Below are positions 1-10,341 of a stretch of DNA of 64,000 nucleotides, piece by piece (the stretch's first letter is position 1; every line of letters begins with the position of its first letter). Origin of the DNA: Bacillus aquiflavi (GTDB lineage Bacteria > Bacillota > Bacilli > Bacillales > Cytobacillaceae). Both the position numbers and the translations under genes were made by a program. Below the pieces are notes generated by a model. It saw nothing but the letters and a program-made list of their open reading frames with translations. It was not told the DNA's origin and made no database searches. Location of the stretch: assembly GCF_019915265.1 (NCBI RefSeq), contig NZ_CP082780.1, forward strand, positions 2,356,001 through 2,420,000. The letters are read 5' to 3'.

Positions 1-1474
1 CTTCCTGCTGTGCAGCAAGCATTAATTCATTTAACTTTTCAGTACTGACTATCCCTTTTTGCCTTTCTTCATAAAATCTCGTTTCAAATAGAAAGCGTGC
101 ATGTATATTCATGAAAAAAGAAACTGATCGCTGAACTTTATCTTCAAGCAAGGCAATTTTCTGTTCTTTATTTGTTGCGCTTTTTACTGAAGCATCAGAA
201 ACAATCATCTCAGCAAATGTTGAAGCCGTCTCAGCAACATTCATTGCATAATCTCGATTTAAAACGTGTAAATCTCTCATCGCATAAGTATGGAACCCAT
301 GCCCAAGCTCATGAGCTAACGTTGAAACGTTTGAGAGTGTTCCAGAATAGGTCATAAAAATACGGGACTGTCCACTCTCTGGAAAATAAGTATGGAAACC
401 GCCAGGGGCTTTTCCAGGACGATCTTCCGCTTCAATCCATTTATCCTCAAACGCCTGTTTTGTAAACTTTGTTAACTCAGAACCAAATTTTGAAAAGTGT
501 TCTAAAATAAATTCAGCCCCTTGTTGAAAGGACAATTTTTCTTTTTGACTATTAAGAGGTGCTTCAATATCATACCAGCTAAGCTTTTCTAAACCTAGAA
601 GTTTCGCCTTCCTAGTTAAAAAGTTTACAAGCGATTGTTTATTTTCAGATACAACAGTCCACATCGTTTCAAGTGTATCTTTTTCCATTCGATTATAGTT
701 TAATGGCTCTTTAAGTACATCATTCCAACCGCGGCTTTTATATACGTTCAAACGAAAGCCAGCAAGATGATTCAATGTTTTCGTTAAGTAATCTATTTTT
801 TCTCCCCAAGCCCTTTCCCATTCTTTAAATACCTTTTGACGAATGGTACGATCTGAATTCGAAAAATAGTTTGCAGCCTGACCAACAGATAACAACTTTT
901 CTTCCCCGTCTTCTTTTAGCTTGATTTTTATCGAGCTTACAATAAGATCGTACATTTGTCCCCAGCTGTGGTAACCATCAATACTAAGGGCATTAATTAA
1001 CGACTCCTCTTCCTGTGAAAGCTTTTCGAAGGCACGAGTACGGCGTTCTGATAAAATGAAGGAAATATCTTTTAACGGCTCGTGTTCGAGAACTAATTCC
1101 CATACATCCTGATCGATTTTTCTGAGCTTATGATCAAAAATTGTCAACCCCGTTTGAAAAGCTGCACTTATTTCAGTATGATTGGCACGCAGCTCTGCTA
1201 CTTTTTTGTCTGTCGTATCTTGCGCTTGAAGACAACTTATAAACGCACCTTCTTGACGAATCCGTTTTGCTATTATTTGAAGATCCTCTATGAACAATGT
1301 TAACTTTTGATGATCTTTAACTGTATTTGAAGGAAGCCATTCCTCAACTAAGTTAGTAAAATCGCTTACTTTCTTTAATGTCTCTTTTAGATGGGCAGCA
1401 AACTCCGACGAAGAACTCCCACCTTTAAAAAAAATATCTAAGTCCCAAACGGTTGAATAGTTATTTTCTATCAA
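1..1474 (-). CDS. Oligoendopeptidase F-like M3 metallopeptidase (3' end off window)
   Basis: This reverse-strand frame runs open to the window edge and lacks only its C-terminus. About 491 codons are visible, against the roughly 600 usual for bacterial M3B oligopeptidases. The zinc motif HELGHGFH lies near residue 389 and is followed about 25 residues later by a conserved NVAETASTFAEM stretch that should supply the third zinc ligand. Such enzymes cleave short peptides in the cytoplasm. The start is TTG at 1474, six bases after a GGAGGAG site; an ATG four bases upstream runs into a stop after five codons, so it is not the start. Family assignment is firm, exact substrate range is not. Confidence 0.88.
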   Translation of the reverse strand, partial: MIENNYSTVWDLDIFFKGGSSSSEFAAHLKETLKKVSDFTNLVEEWLPSNTVKDHQKLTLFIEDLQIIAKRIRQEGAFISCLQAQDTTDKKVAELRANHTEISAAFQTGLTIFDHKLRKIDQDVWELVLEHEPLKDISFILSERRTRAFEKLSQEEESLINALSIDGYHSWGQMYDLIVSSIKIKLKEDGEEKLLSVGQAANYFSNSDRTIRQKVFKEWERAWGEKIDYLTKTLNHLAGFRLNVYKSRGWNDVLKEPLNYNRMEKDTLETMWTVVSENKQSLVNFLTRKAKLLGLEKLSWYDIEAPLNSQKEKLSFQQGAEFILEHFSKFGSELTKFTKQAFEDKWIEAEDRPGKAPGGFHTYFPESGQSRIFMTYSGTLSNVSTLAHELGHGFHTYAMRDLHVLNRDYAMNVAETASTFAEMIVSDASVKSATNKEQKIALLEDKVQRSVSFFMNIHARFLFETRFYEERQKGIVSTEKLNELMLAAQQE

Positions 1475-1752
1475 TCATTTCTCCTCCTTTTTTATCACAT
1501 ATTTTCATTGTAAAATAGTTTCTTAACATTTTCTATTCATTCAAACGAATAATTTCCAATTGTGAAAGTTTCATTTTCTATAAAGCCAGTGAGTCCGTAA
1601 TTAAAGAATGACTGTAGCACATTTTTAATAAATAGGCTTTAACGATAAAAAAATGTGAAAAAACTATTTATTCTCTGTCGTTTTATCAAACTTTTGTTGT
1701 ACAATATCAATATTGAGTTTGAAAAGGAAATATTGGTAAGGAGTGAGATAAA

Positions 1753-2430
1753 ATGAAGAAACTCTTACTTATCGACGATGAAGTGAGGATGCTCGATCTC
1801 CTCTCATTATATTTAACGCCCTATGGTTATCACTGTATTAAAAAATCATCAGCTTTAGAAGCAATTTCTTACTTACATGACCAGCATGTGGATTTAGTAT
1901 TACTAGACGTAATGATGCCTGAAATGAACGGCTGGGAAGCATGCATTGAAATTCGGCAATTTTCTGATGTACCGATTATTATATTGACTGCAAGAAGTGA
2001 AAAAGTCGATGTTGTAAAAGGATTAAAAATAGGAGCGGATGATTATGTAGCAAAACCCTTTGACGAAGATGAACTTTTAGCGAGAATTGATGCGGTTTTA
2101 CGCCGTAAAAAACAAAGCGATAAAATAATTCATTTTAACGGCTTAAACTTAAATGAAGAAGCTTTTGAACTTCACTATAACGATCAATTAATCCTATTAA
2201 CACCAAAAGAATTTGCGCTAATTAGCTTGTTCTTAAAAAACGAAAATAAAGTATTTACGCGTGAACATCTCCTTTCTTCTATATGGGGTTATGCTGTTAA
2301 TACTGAAGACAGAACTGTTGATTCTCACCTACGGAACTTACGGGAAAAACTACGTAAATCTGGGTTTCCAATTGAACGACATTTAACAACTGTATGGGGA
2401 ATTGGATATAAATGGGTTACCGATAAATAA
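1753..2430 (+). CDS. OmpR/PhoB-family response regulator, orphan
   Basis: This is a 225-residue two-domain regulator. The receiver domain (about 1-118) has the acidic pair D8/D9, phospho-acceptor D52 in LLLDVMMP, T80 and K102 in AKPF. The winged-helix effector domain (about 128-222) ends in the usual VWGIGYKW wing. It starts at ATG after AAGGAG with nine-base spacing. No histidine kinase follows; the next genes are lipoproteins in the same orientation, which is unusual because such regulators normally have an adjacent kinase. It probably controls the lipoprotein genes or a cell-envelope response, but this is inference from position only. Confidence 0.92.
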   Translation: MKKLLLIDDEVRMLDLLSLYLTPYGYHCIKKSSALEAISYLHDQHVDLVLLDVMMPEMNGWEACIEIRQFSDVPIIILTARSEKVDVVKGLKIGADDYVAKPFDEDELLARIDAVLRRKKQSDKIIHFNGLNLNEEAFELHYNDQLILLTPKEFALISLFLKNENKVFTREHLLSSIWGYAVNTEDRTVDSHLRNLREKLRKSGFPIERHLTTVWGIGYKWVTDK

Positions 2431-2550
2431 CTCTGCTTTTACAAATTCTTATGTGTAGCTAACTGTAAAATTTGAAAGAACGAATAATTTAATATTCAAT
2501 GAAAGCATTCTTTCATTGTAGCTGTTATATAATATTGAAAATGGAGGTAA

Positions 2551-3489
2551 ATGATGAATTTAAATAAAAAATTTCTGTTCATATTATTTTTAATAACTAC
2601 TACATCGTTTACAGCAGGCTGCTCAATAGAAAACAAAACAAATAAAACATTTACAATTGAAAAAGCACGTACGAAAACAATTGATCATATACATGGAATT
2701 GGGTATTCTGGTGACGGTGATAGTCTAATTATCGCTTCTCCTAAAGGAATTAAAATTTTTACAGAAGGGCATTGGCTGGAAACAAATCAATATTTTCACG
2801 ATTATATGGGATTTCAAACTACAAAGGAGGGTTTTTATGCAAGCGGGCATCCAGAAGAAGGCTCATCTTTAAGAAATCCTCTAGGACTTGTGAAAAGTAC
2901 AGATTTAGGAAAATCTCTTCAAACACTTGCCTTTTATGGAGAAAGTGATCTTCATTTTATAGCAACAAGCTTTTATGATAAGACAATATATATTTTGAAT
3001 GAAGAGCCAAACTCAAAACTTAATACTGGTGTATACTATACCGAAAATGATGGGCGTTACTGGAAGAAATGTGAATTTAATGGATTTAACTCAAATACAT
3101 TTGGAATGATGGCTGTTCACCCATCAATAGGATCAACAGTGGCAATTGCCACGAAAAATGGAATTTATTTTTCAATAGACAATGGTAATACATTTAAACA
3201 GTTATTTGATTCAACTATGGTTACTGCGATAGCTTTCTCCGAAACAAAACTGTACTTCTCCACAGTTGAAAATAATAAAATTTACTTAAAAAGCTATGAT
3301 TTAAAAACAAAAAAAATAGACGATATAAGTATACCCTCCCTTAATGATGAAAACCCGATCACTTATATTGCTGTTAATGTAAGTAACCCAGAACAAATTG
3401 CTTTTTCAACTTACAATCATGATGTGTATGAAACAAATGATTTCAAGAAAAATTGGAATAAACTAATCGAAAACGGTCGATTAAAGTAG
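2551..3489 (+). CDS. Lipoprotein of the F510_1955-type glycosylhydrolase-like family
   Basis: The 312-residue product begins with a lipoprotein signal peptide whose lipobox (TAGC) puts the lipidated cysteine at about residue 24. The mature part starts with IDHIHGIGYSGDGD and contains several repeats of the TKNGIYFSIDNGNTF kind, typical of BNR/sialidase-like beta-propellers. From memory it resembles the Bacillaceae proteins catalogued as F510_1955 family glycosylhydrolase, whose activity is unproven. It should be anchored on the outer face of the membrane. The start is one of two adjacent ATGs behind GGAGGTAA. It follows the response regulator by 120 bp and may be its target. Confidence 0.75.
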   Translation: MMNLNKKFLFILFLITTTSFTAGCSIENKTNKTFTIEKARTKTIDHIHGIGYSGDGDSLIIASPKGIKIFTEGHWLETNQYFHDYMGFQTTKEGFYASGHPEEGSSLRNPLGLVKSTDLGKSLQTLAFYGESDLHFIATSFYDKTIYILNEEPNSKLNTGVYYTENDGRYWKKCEFNGFNSNTFGMMAVHPSIGSTVAIATKNGIYFSIDNGNTFKQLFDSTMVTAIAFSETKLYFSTVENNKIYLKSYDLKTKKIDDISIPSLNDENPITYIAVNVSNPEQIAFSTYNHDVYETNDFKKNWNKLIENGRLK

Positions 3490-3528
3490 GCTTAAACCCT
3501 ATTCTAAGATTGTAGACAAAATCAATAT

Positions 3529-3610
3529 TTGAAAACGCTTCAGTCGAGGCATTGAGCAAACGAGGGAAAGCGAATATAACAATCGTTCATAAGTTGGTTT
3601 GTCAAAGTCC
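3529..3610 (-). repeat. Dispersed repeat, copy A (reverse)
   Basis: On the reverse strand this spacer contains a block built around CTCGACTGAAGCGTTTTCAA, preceded by a TATTCGC...CTC stretch. Related blocks occur in three other intergenic gaps (17949, 21925 and 60244). It lies in the 250-bp gap between the two lipoprotein genes, where no ORF or convincing terminator is visible. Confidence 0.5.
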
Positions 3611-3778
3611 ACAGAGTAGTTTTTAAATCCTACTTTTTTTATTTTAGGCACAAGTTAAAACTTCCACTGAATAATATGTCTCTTTTAGAACAGTAGTGAC
3701 AAACCATTTCGTTAAAAGTAATAGTATAACCTCTTCATGGTTATGATGATAAACAATAGTTCCTTTAGGAGGATTTTA

Positions 3779-4984
3779 ATGATGAAAAGATTAGTTATTT
3801 TAATCATTCATACAATGCTAATACTACTTTTTTTGTGTGCATGCACAACCAATGACAATCAATATAAAAGTGAACAAGCACTTCATTCAAAACTAAAAAA
3901 GACATTTACGGAACCACCTAAAAAAATAAATCCTAATGCTACATCTTACTTATATACAGACAATACGAAAAATACTACCCGAATAAATTCAAATACAGTA
4001 ATTGATGAAGCAGTGATTGTTTCCCAAATGATGTGGCCAGCAACACATGAAGGAAATCAGCCTGAGATTGTTATTTTAGCACCCGTGGAAAAATGGCAAA
4101 CATCTTTATCTGCAAGTAATTTAATTCATCATCCGTATAATGGTACATTATTGTTTATTAATGAAACAAACATCCCTGAAAAAACATTGCAGGAAATTAC
4201 AAGATTAAATCCTAAAGGCAGTAAAGATGGAAAAAAAATAATACTAATTGGCGAAGTTTCCGAAGAAGTATTAGAGGCACTTAGTATGTATAACTATATT
4301 CAACTATTTGGAGAAGATCCGGCACATTCAGCACAAATAATTGATGAATTCTATGCTCAACTAACAGATAGTTATCCTGAAAATATCATCATAGTATCTA
4401 GTGATAACAAAGCAAAGCTCTATTCAATCCCCGCTATGGGCTGGAGTGCATATATGCCAGATCCAATTTTATTTGTATCAAAAGACGTTCTTCCTAAAGA
4501 GACAATTACGGCTTTAAAGCAACGTAAAAAAGCAAATATATATATTCTTGGTCCAGAAAAAATAATTTCAAAACAAGTCGAAGAAGAATTAACAAAATAC
4601 GGAAATGTTGTTAGAATCTTTGGAGAAACCCCTGTGACCAATGCGATACAATTTGCCACTTTTAAAGATCAAAAAACAGGTTTTGGCTGGGGAATAACGG
4701 AGAGTAGCCATGCGATTTCATTTGTTTCCACTAAAACGCCAGACTTAGCATTCGGGGCAGCAGCTTTTTCCCATATTGGTAAACACGCTCCCATTATTCT
4801 ACTTCAAGAAGGACAACTAACAGATGATGTATACAACTTCCTTGCTGACATTAAACCTATCATAAGAAAGGATTCACCAAAACAATACTATAATCACGGT
4901 TTTCTGTTCGGTACAATGAATAACATTCCACATGAGACACAAGGAATTGTTGATGATAAATTAGAAATATACGTCCAAGACTAA
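3779..4984 (+). CDS. Lipoprotein with cell-wall-binding repeat 2 (CWB2)-like modules
   Basis: The product is about 401 residues from the ATG six bases after AGGAGG; the in-frame ATG 42 bp upstream has no ribosome site. A signal peptide ends at a lipobox around LCAC, so it is a lipoprotein. The mature protein carries repeated units resembling CWB2, for example IYILGPEKIISKQVEEELTK followed by RIFGETPVTNAIQ and, earlier, ILIGEVSEEVLEALSMYN. CWB2 modules bind secondary cell-wall polymers, so the protein probably bridges membrane and wall. No enzymatic domain is visible. An intrinsic terminator follows 14 bp after the stop, closing the unit that began with the response regulator. Confidence 0.75.
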   Translation: MMKRLVILIIHTMLILLFLCACTTNDNQYKSEQALHSKLKKTFTEPPKKINPNATSYLYTDNTKNTTRINSNTVIDEAVIVSQMMWPATHEGNQPEIVILAPVEKWQTSLSASNLIHHPYNGTLLFINETNIPEKTLQEITRLNPKGSKDGKKIILIGEVSEEVLEALSMYNYIQLFGEDPAHSAQIIDEFYAQLTDSYPENIIIVSSDNKAKLYSIPAMGWSAYMPDPILFVSKDVLPKETITALKQRKKANIYILGPEKIISKQVEEELTKYGNVVRIFGETPVTNAIQFATFKDQKTGFGWGITESSHAISFVSTKTPDLAFGAAAFSHIGKHAPIILLQEGQLTDDVYNFLADIKPIIRKDSPKQYYNHGFLFGTMNNIPHETQGIVDDKLEIYVQD

Positions 4985-4996
4985 AATTAATAACGT

Positions 4997-5033
4997 CAAA
5001 ACCCATCCTTTTGTAAAAAAAGGGTGGGTTTCT
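4997..5033 (+). terminator. Intrinsic terminator after CWB2 lipoprotein
   Basis: AAACCCATCCTTT pairs with AAAGGGTGGGTTT across a short A-rich loop, with one G-T wobble. It lies just past the stop codon of the lipoprotein gene. Confidence 0.8.
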
Positions 5034-5157
5034 ATCAGGATCAAAAAACTTAACTCTGAAAATGCTTAGAATTGTGTTTTGCAAGTAAAAAGTTTATAAA
5101 AATGCAACGAAAAGTTTAGAACTTTGCCAGCCCTTATTTTCTTTGTATTAACGATTC

Positions 5158-5873
5158 GATAAAGCATGTTTTACGCGATAACTATCACCTGTAAAACTTA
5201 AAAATATGAGCGTGATGAATCACTCGATCGACCAAGGCAGCTGTTAAGCGTGCGTCAACGAATACTTTATTCCACTGACTAAACTCCAAATTTGACGTAA
5301 TCACAAGGCTCTTTTGTTCATACCAATCGGAAATCAATTGAAATAATAATTCCGCTCCGTCCTTGCTAAAAGGCGCGTATCCCATTTCATCTAGAATGAT
5401 CATATCGACTTTAGTAAACTTGTTACGAAAAAGTTGAAATCGACCTTCGGCCCATGATTTTTCCAATAGCTCTATTAAATCGGCGACTCGGTAGAAACGG
5501 ACTTCATATCCACTTCTACAAGCTTTTCGACCTAATGCAGTGGCTAAATGTGTGATTTTCCTGTTCCGGGGGCTCCAGTTAAAATTACGTTTTCTTTTCT
5601 TTTAATAAAAGAAAGGGATTCAAGACTTTCTCTATTAATGTTTGGCGGAAAGTGAATGTGCTCACCCCATTGGTACTCGTTATACTCTTTTTCATTCATA
5701 AATTTTGCTTTTTTGATTAAACGTTCACCTTTTGCTAGTTCTCTTAAATCGATCTCCTGCTGTAATAATTCCATTAGATACTGTTTTGGACTCTCGAAGG
5801 GTATCTTCTGATACAGGTCGGAAACGTATGCTAAACGAAGCATCTTACACCTTTCTTTAATCAAGTCAGACAT
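5158..5873 (-). pseudogene. istB: istB, IS21 ATPase helper, two frameshifts
   Basis: IstB is the AAA+ ATPase that activates the IS21 transposase. The Walker A region reads GAPGTGKS, and a 2-base CA duplication at about 5549-5554 then shifts the frame. Downstream the Walker B stretch MIILDEMGYAPF and the LVDRVIHHAH motif are intact in another frame. Near 5195-5200 an extra T breaks the frame again; correcting it restores a C-terminus GDSYRVKHALSNR ending at 5158. Corrected length is near 240 residues, normal for IstB. The first lesion is not a homopolymer change. The start overlaps the end of istA by 8 bp. Confidence 0.85.
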
Positions 5874-7331
5874 GCTTCACAGCCTCCTTTGCAGGAGAAT
5901 CATTCATGGGTTGGAGGGAATCATAGATATTCCAGTCTACATCATAAGGGTGGTTCGTAGAATCACCGTAAACTTCTTCTGGTAATAATTCATAGAATCG
6001 TTCATCTATTTCTTGCATGTCATGATTTAGAATTAGACTTAATAACCACTCAACACGCTCTTTTCTTAGTGTTATTGATTCGATATTTAAGTAATGTGCA
6101 ATTCTTCCAGGCAAATAAGGAAAATACCGAGAATATACAATGGATCGTGGCTTCCAGCTCCAATTTTTTAATATAGATTGCCATGGGATTTCTCTCGTTT
6201 GATTCATATACGGTCGGGGTCCTTTAGAGAGGAGCTCACCATTTGTAGAAACAACTTTGTAGTGATCCCAATACAAAATCAAATATAAACTGCTATAGTG
6301 GTAACTTCTAGGCACATGAATCAATGCTCCATCAATACGGACTTCACCATATTTGTTAGCTGTTACCATTGATTGTTTAAATACTGGATAATCTACTTCA
6401 GGTAAAGCTAATCCAAATTTCCCTTCTTCCTCCAATAAATCTACGATAACGAGCTTCTTCTTGTAATGAAGTCGTTGATGGTCTTGTTTAGAATGTTCAA
6501 ATAACAACTCGCGCAAGTGAATTAGATCTTTAATGACGGGGGATGGAGTGAAAAAGTTATAACGAACATATCCAACCTTGTTTTCTACGTGTCCTTTTTC
6601 ATTTCCTTTTCTCGGATTACAGGCTTGTGCTTCAAATCCGTAATAACTCGCAAAACGTTGAAATGCCTCAGTGAAAATAGTTTCTTGATTCCGGCTTCTT
6701 GCTTTAACAACCGCTGCCGGAAGATTATCCAAACGAAGCTTTCTTGGTACAAAACCTGCTTCATCAAAAAGTACTTTAAGACCTTCCAAAAAACATTCCT
6801 GGTTTTCTGCCCTTAAAGGAACTGCAAACCCCCCGTTACTATACGGGAAACTCATCACTAAACAATGTATGTCTTTCACTTTGCCATCTTCGATTGCCTC
6901 TGTAATTCCAAAGTCTACTTGAGCTTCAGCGGGTGGATGAGTCAGCCTTTCGTATTCTACTTTCCATTCATCCGCTTCATCCAACATTTTTTTTTCTTTC
7001 CATTCTTCTTTGATAAAGTTACAAACGGTTCGATAAGAACCGGGAAAATCTAACTTCTGTAATTGCTTAAACAGAATCGTGTTATTCCTTCTTAGTTTCT
7101 TTTTAAGTGCATAATCCTCAACTAGCCAATCAATGACAATTTCTCCCCACTTTTCCTCATACATCATCCCCTTTTTTACAACTACGTTTTTTCTTCAGGT
7201 AACTGATCTTCATCTGCATACTTTTTGACAGTTGTCCAACTAAAACCAGTGCGTTTTGAGATTTCGTTGATTGACAAGGATTTTATATTCCTTAATTTTT
7301 TGATATGATTAATTTCAGGCATTGCTGGCAT
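5866..7331 (-). pseudogene. istA: istA, IS21 transposase, frameshifted near N-terminus
   Basis: A 433-residue frame carries the DDE transposase core: AQVDFG with the first Asp, RLDNLP with the second, and GNEKGHVENKVGY with the Glu. The missing N-terminal helix-turn-helix (MPEINHIKKLRNIKSLSINE and onward) lies directly upstream in another frame starting at 7331 or 7322. The two frames meet at a run of six A (7187-7192); one more A, or a -1 slip on the run, would fuse them. IS21 transposases are not usually made by frameshifting, so decay or a homopolymer error is likelier than programming. Confidence 0.82.
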
Positions 7332-7622
7332 CCTTTCATCCCCCCACCTTTAATTGATTAGACACCAATAACGGTAGGGTATATTGAGAGGGCTGGCAAG
7401 CCTTTTTTATATGTGCAACCTTCTAACATTTTGGTTGCAATACTCTTAACTTTTATTTTGCATTAAACAAGGGGATCCCATAAGTCGATTTTCGACTATT
7501 GGACGCCCCTTTTAATATATTTGCCCTTTTAGTCCATCCCCTTCTAACCAAAAAGGGGCAGATAATTCAATTGTATGATGATTCATTAAAACATTAATGA
7601 AAGTTTGTTGCTTACCTCCCTA

Positions 7623-8339
7623 CTAGCTGTTTTTCCGTTTTTCTTTTTCGGCGCGGTAAAATTCATGGAACATTTTCATCAGGGCACGCTTTTCTATACG
7701 AGAAACATAGCTTCGGGAAATTCCAAGCTCTTTAGCTATCTCACGCTGTGTTTTTTCTTTTTTTAAGTCAAGGCCAAAACGGCCGATAATAACTTCTTTC
7801 TCACGTCCATCCAATACATCGATGTTTTTTTTCACTTTTTCAAGCTCCATGTTTAATTGAATTGTTTCAATCACGTCCTCTGATTCAGATTTCAACACAT
7901 CGATTAATGAAATCTCATTCCCTTCCTTATCTTGACCAATTGGATCATGGAGGGATACATCTTTCTTTGTCTTCTTCAATGCTCTTAAATGCATTAGAAT
8001 TTCATTCTCGATACATCTCGCTGCGTATGTTGCTAATTTTGTACCTTTCCCTTCAGAGTAGCTTTCAATTGCTTTAATTAAGCCGATTGTACCTATGGAG
8101 ATGAGATCTTCTGCATCTTCGCCCGTATTTTCGAATTTTTTTACAATATGTGCAACAAGTCGCAAATTATGTTCAATTAGAATGTTTCGTGCGTGAATAT
8201 CCCCTTCAGCCATCAATCTGATATACTTTCGTTCATTTGCTGCTGATAGGGGCTGAGGAAATGCGTTGTTTTTTACGTATGAAACGAGGAAAATAATTTC
8301 CTTTACTAAATAACTAAGGGCTGTAAAAATACCGGACAT
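7623..8339 (-). CDS. sigK: RNA polymerase sigma factor SigK (late mother-cell sigma)
   Basis: The 238-residue product matches SigK throughout: a short N-terminal pro-sequence ([22 protein letters not shown]) that in B. subtilis is removed by SpoIVFB, region 2 with [20 protein letters not shown], and region 4 ending in [20 protein letters not shown]. It directs late mother-cell transcription for coat and cortex genes in sporulation. The start ATG at 8339 follows GGAGGTGG; the longer frame upstream has no ribosome site. The gene is continuous, so there is no skin-type element and no need for excision. The 180 bp upstream may hold a sporulation promoter, but I could not define one confidently. 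Confidence 0.95.
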   Translation of the reverse strand: MSGIFTALSYLVKEIIFLVSYVKNNAFPQPLSAANERKYIRLMAEGDIHARNILIEHNLRLVAHIVKKFENTGEDAEDLISIGTIGLIKAIESYSEGKGTKLATYAARCIENEILMHLRALKKTKKDVSLHDPIGQDKEGNEISLIDVLKSESEDVIETIQLNMELEKVKKNIDVLDGREKEVIIGRFGLDLKKEKTQREIAKELGISRSYVSRIEKRALMKMFHEFYRAEKEKRKNS

Positions 8340-8557
8340 TTTTCCACCTCCATGTGAAATGTTTCTCCCGGATCCCACCTATCACTAATTCCTATGTAAG
8401 AGTAGAGATGTTTTTGTCTGTCCAGCAACAAATATTAATTTATCTGTTTTAGCTTGCATCTTTATTTCAATTACAATTGTATTTTTATTGTTTGTCCGAA
8501 CTAGCTCAACTTAAAAAGAAATCGAGTAGGAGGGGGTGATTAGCCCCCGACCTCTCA

Positions 8558-8592
8558 CACCACCGTACATACGGTTCCGTATACGGCGGTTC
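8558..8592 (-). ncRNA. Group II intron domain V
   Basis: The reverse strand reads CCGCCGTATACGGAACCG then TATGTACGGTGG, which folds as the ~34-nt domain V hairpin of group II introns. It lies directly after the maturase stop codon. A GC-rich domain VI hairpin (GGGGG...CCCCC, 8531-8549) with an unpaired A candidate branch point follows. Confidence 0.75.
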
Positions 8593-8594
8593 AA

Positions 8595-9868
8595 TTAAGA
8601 TGAATAACGCAAAGTTTCGTAACGAATTTGCAGACTTTTCAGCCCTTGGCTTTCCCAGTAGGAATTGTCAAGGGTTCTGTGTAATATGGGGTTTTTTGAA
8701 ATGCGCCAGTACCCTTTCCGGGTATTCCCCCACTCATATGCTTTTCCGTATGGGATGTTTAAGCGAGTGAGGTTTCTGACTCTTGTCCGAGGTTTCTTCC
8801 AATTCTTCCATAGACACATTCTCAATCTTCGTTTAATCCAACTATCTAACAACTTGAAGATACTTGGTGTATCTGCTAGCGCAAAATAACCACACCATCC
8901 AATTAAATATTGGTTTAATTGCTTGATTCTGTATTCCATAGAGTATGGCATCTTTCTAGAGGTAATTTCTCGTATTTTCTTCTTCATTCGTTGGAGACTT
9001 GTTTTCGCAATGCGAACCTTAGGTTCTTTATGAAATGTAAAGCTAAAACCCAGGAACTTTCGTTTCCATGGTCGGTCTACTGACGATTTTGTTTCATTTA
9101 CTTTTAATCGTAGTTGTCCTTCAATGAATCGCTGCACACTTGCCATTGTTCGCTTTCCTGAACGTTCACTTTTTACATAAATATTGCAGTCAGTCATCTG
9201 CATAACGAACGAATTTATGTCCACGTTTCTCTAACTCTTTATCAAGCTCATCTAATACGATGTTTGAAAGAAGTGGACTTAAAGGTCCACCTTGAGGTGT
9301 TCCTTTATCTGTACTCGAAACGACTCCGTTTATCATGACACCAGCTTGAAGATATTTGCGGATCAGTTTTAAGAGTGGTTTATCTTGAATTCTTTTCGCT
9401 AATGTTGCCATTAGTCGGTCATGATTGACTTTGTCAAAATTTTTTTCTAAATCCATATCTACTACCCAGCGATACCCCTCTTTTTTATATACCCTTTGCT
9501 TTTTTTCGGACAGCGTCGTGGGCGTTCCGATTTGGTCGGAATCCATAACTGTTATCCGAAAATGTTTTGTCATATTCCTTCGATAATATCTGCGATATGG
9601 CTTGTTGAATTAAACGGTCTGTCACGGTAGGGATGCCTAATAAGCGCACACCGCCGTCTGGTTTCGGGATTTCGACTCGACGTACTGGTTGCGGTTCATA
9701 GGTTCCCGTTAGAATCTGCGATTTAATGGTTGCCCAATTTTCGAGGATGTGCTGACGTAAGGTTTGTACGGGCATCATGTCTACTCCATGGCTTCCCTTA
9801 TTCGCTTCTACTCGCTTTAATGCTCGTATCATGTTCTGCCGTTCCAGAATTTGATTCAACATTACCAT
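8595..9868 (-). pseudogene. ltrA: Group II intron reverse transcriptase/maturase, at least two frameshifts
   Basis: Three overlapping reverse-strand frames together give a ~420-residue intron-encoded protein. The first holds RT blocks including IPKPDGGVRLLGIPTV and YGFRPNR. The second holds DMDLEKNFDKVNHD, TPQGGPLSPLL and the catalytic FVRYADD. The third holds the maturase/GIIM region with LGFSF and LNQYLIGWCGYF. The first shift lies near 9490-9515 in an A-rich stretch. The second is a 4-base tandem duplication (TGACTGAC at about 9187-9195) directly after YADD, which is not a homopolymer artefact. Without correction no active RT can be made. Confidence 0.88.
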
Positions 9869-10341
9869 TTCGTTCCTTCCCGTGAATAGCTTATCTTCTT
9901 TTGCCCAGTTGGACTACACCCTCCGCAAATACCCTCGTGGGATTCACCACTACTTTCTAAGCGTGAGGTTTCTCTGTTTTCTGTGTTCATTCATCCAAAC
10001 TGGAAAGCCAAGGGCTATTCTTTCTTAATTGTTCAGTCCTTCCAAGTTGTTCTAGACCAACTCGTACTATGACCTCTGCTGACTTCTGACCGTTCAGTTA
10101 CTTGTCACCAAGTAGGTTATGAAGGGAACTTCACGTTTCTGTCAGACCTCTCCGGGTAAGCGCATCCACTTTCACACCATCTATCCGCCTCATTTACTTG
10201 ATATGACCTTCGACAGAAAGAGCTTTATTTTGTTTGGCAAACTCACTCAATCATATCTAGCCTTGTATGAGATTCGTGTTCCTCGGATTATAAATGTCAA
10301 CATAAATATGTACAATTTCGCTTGTTTAAGAATGTACAAAA

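Larger units (their letters stand above)
5073..7469 (-). mobile_element. IS21-family insertion sequence, decayed
   Basis: The element carries istA and istB in the usual order on the reverse strand. Its ends start TGTGTTTTGCAAG (left) and, inverted, TGTTTAATGCAAA (right). They continue as matching subterminal blocks: TGCAAC about 30 bp in, GTTTAGAA/GTTAGAA, and TTGCCAGCCCT near the inner edge. Such multiple terminal repeats are typical of IS21. I found no clear target duplication. Both genes contain frameshifts, so it is probably immobile unless complemented. Confidence 0.85.

Noticed and set aside
7490-7560. GCCCCTTTT...AAAAGGGGC as the sigK terminator
   Set aside because: The loop would be over 30 nt and no T tract follows, so the call is too weak.
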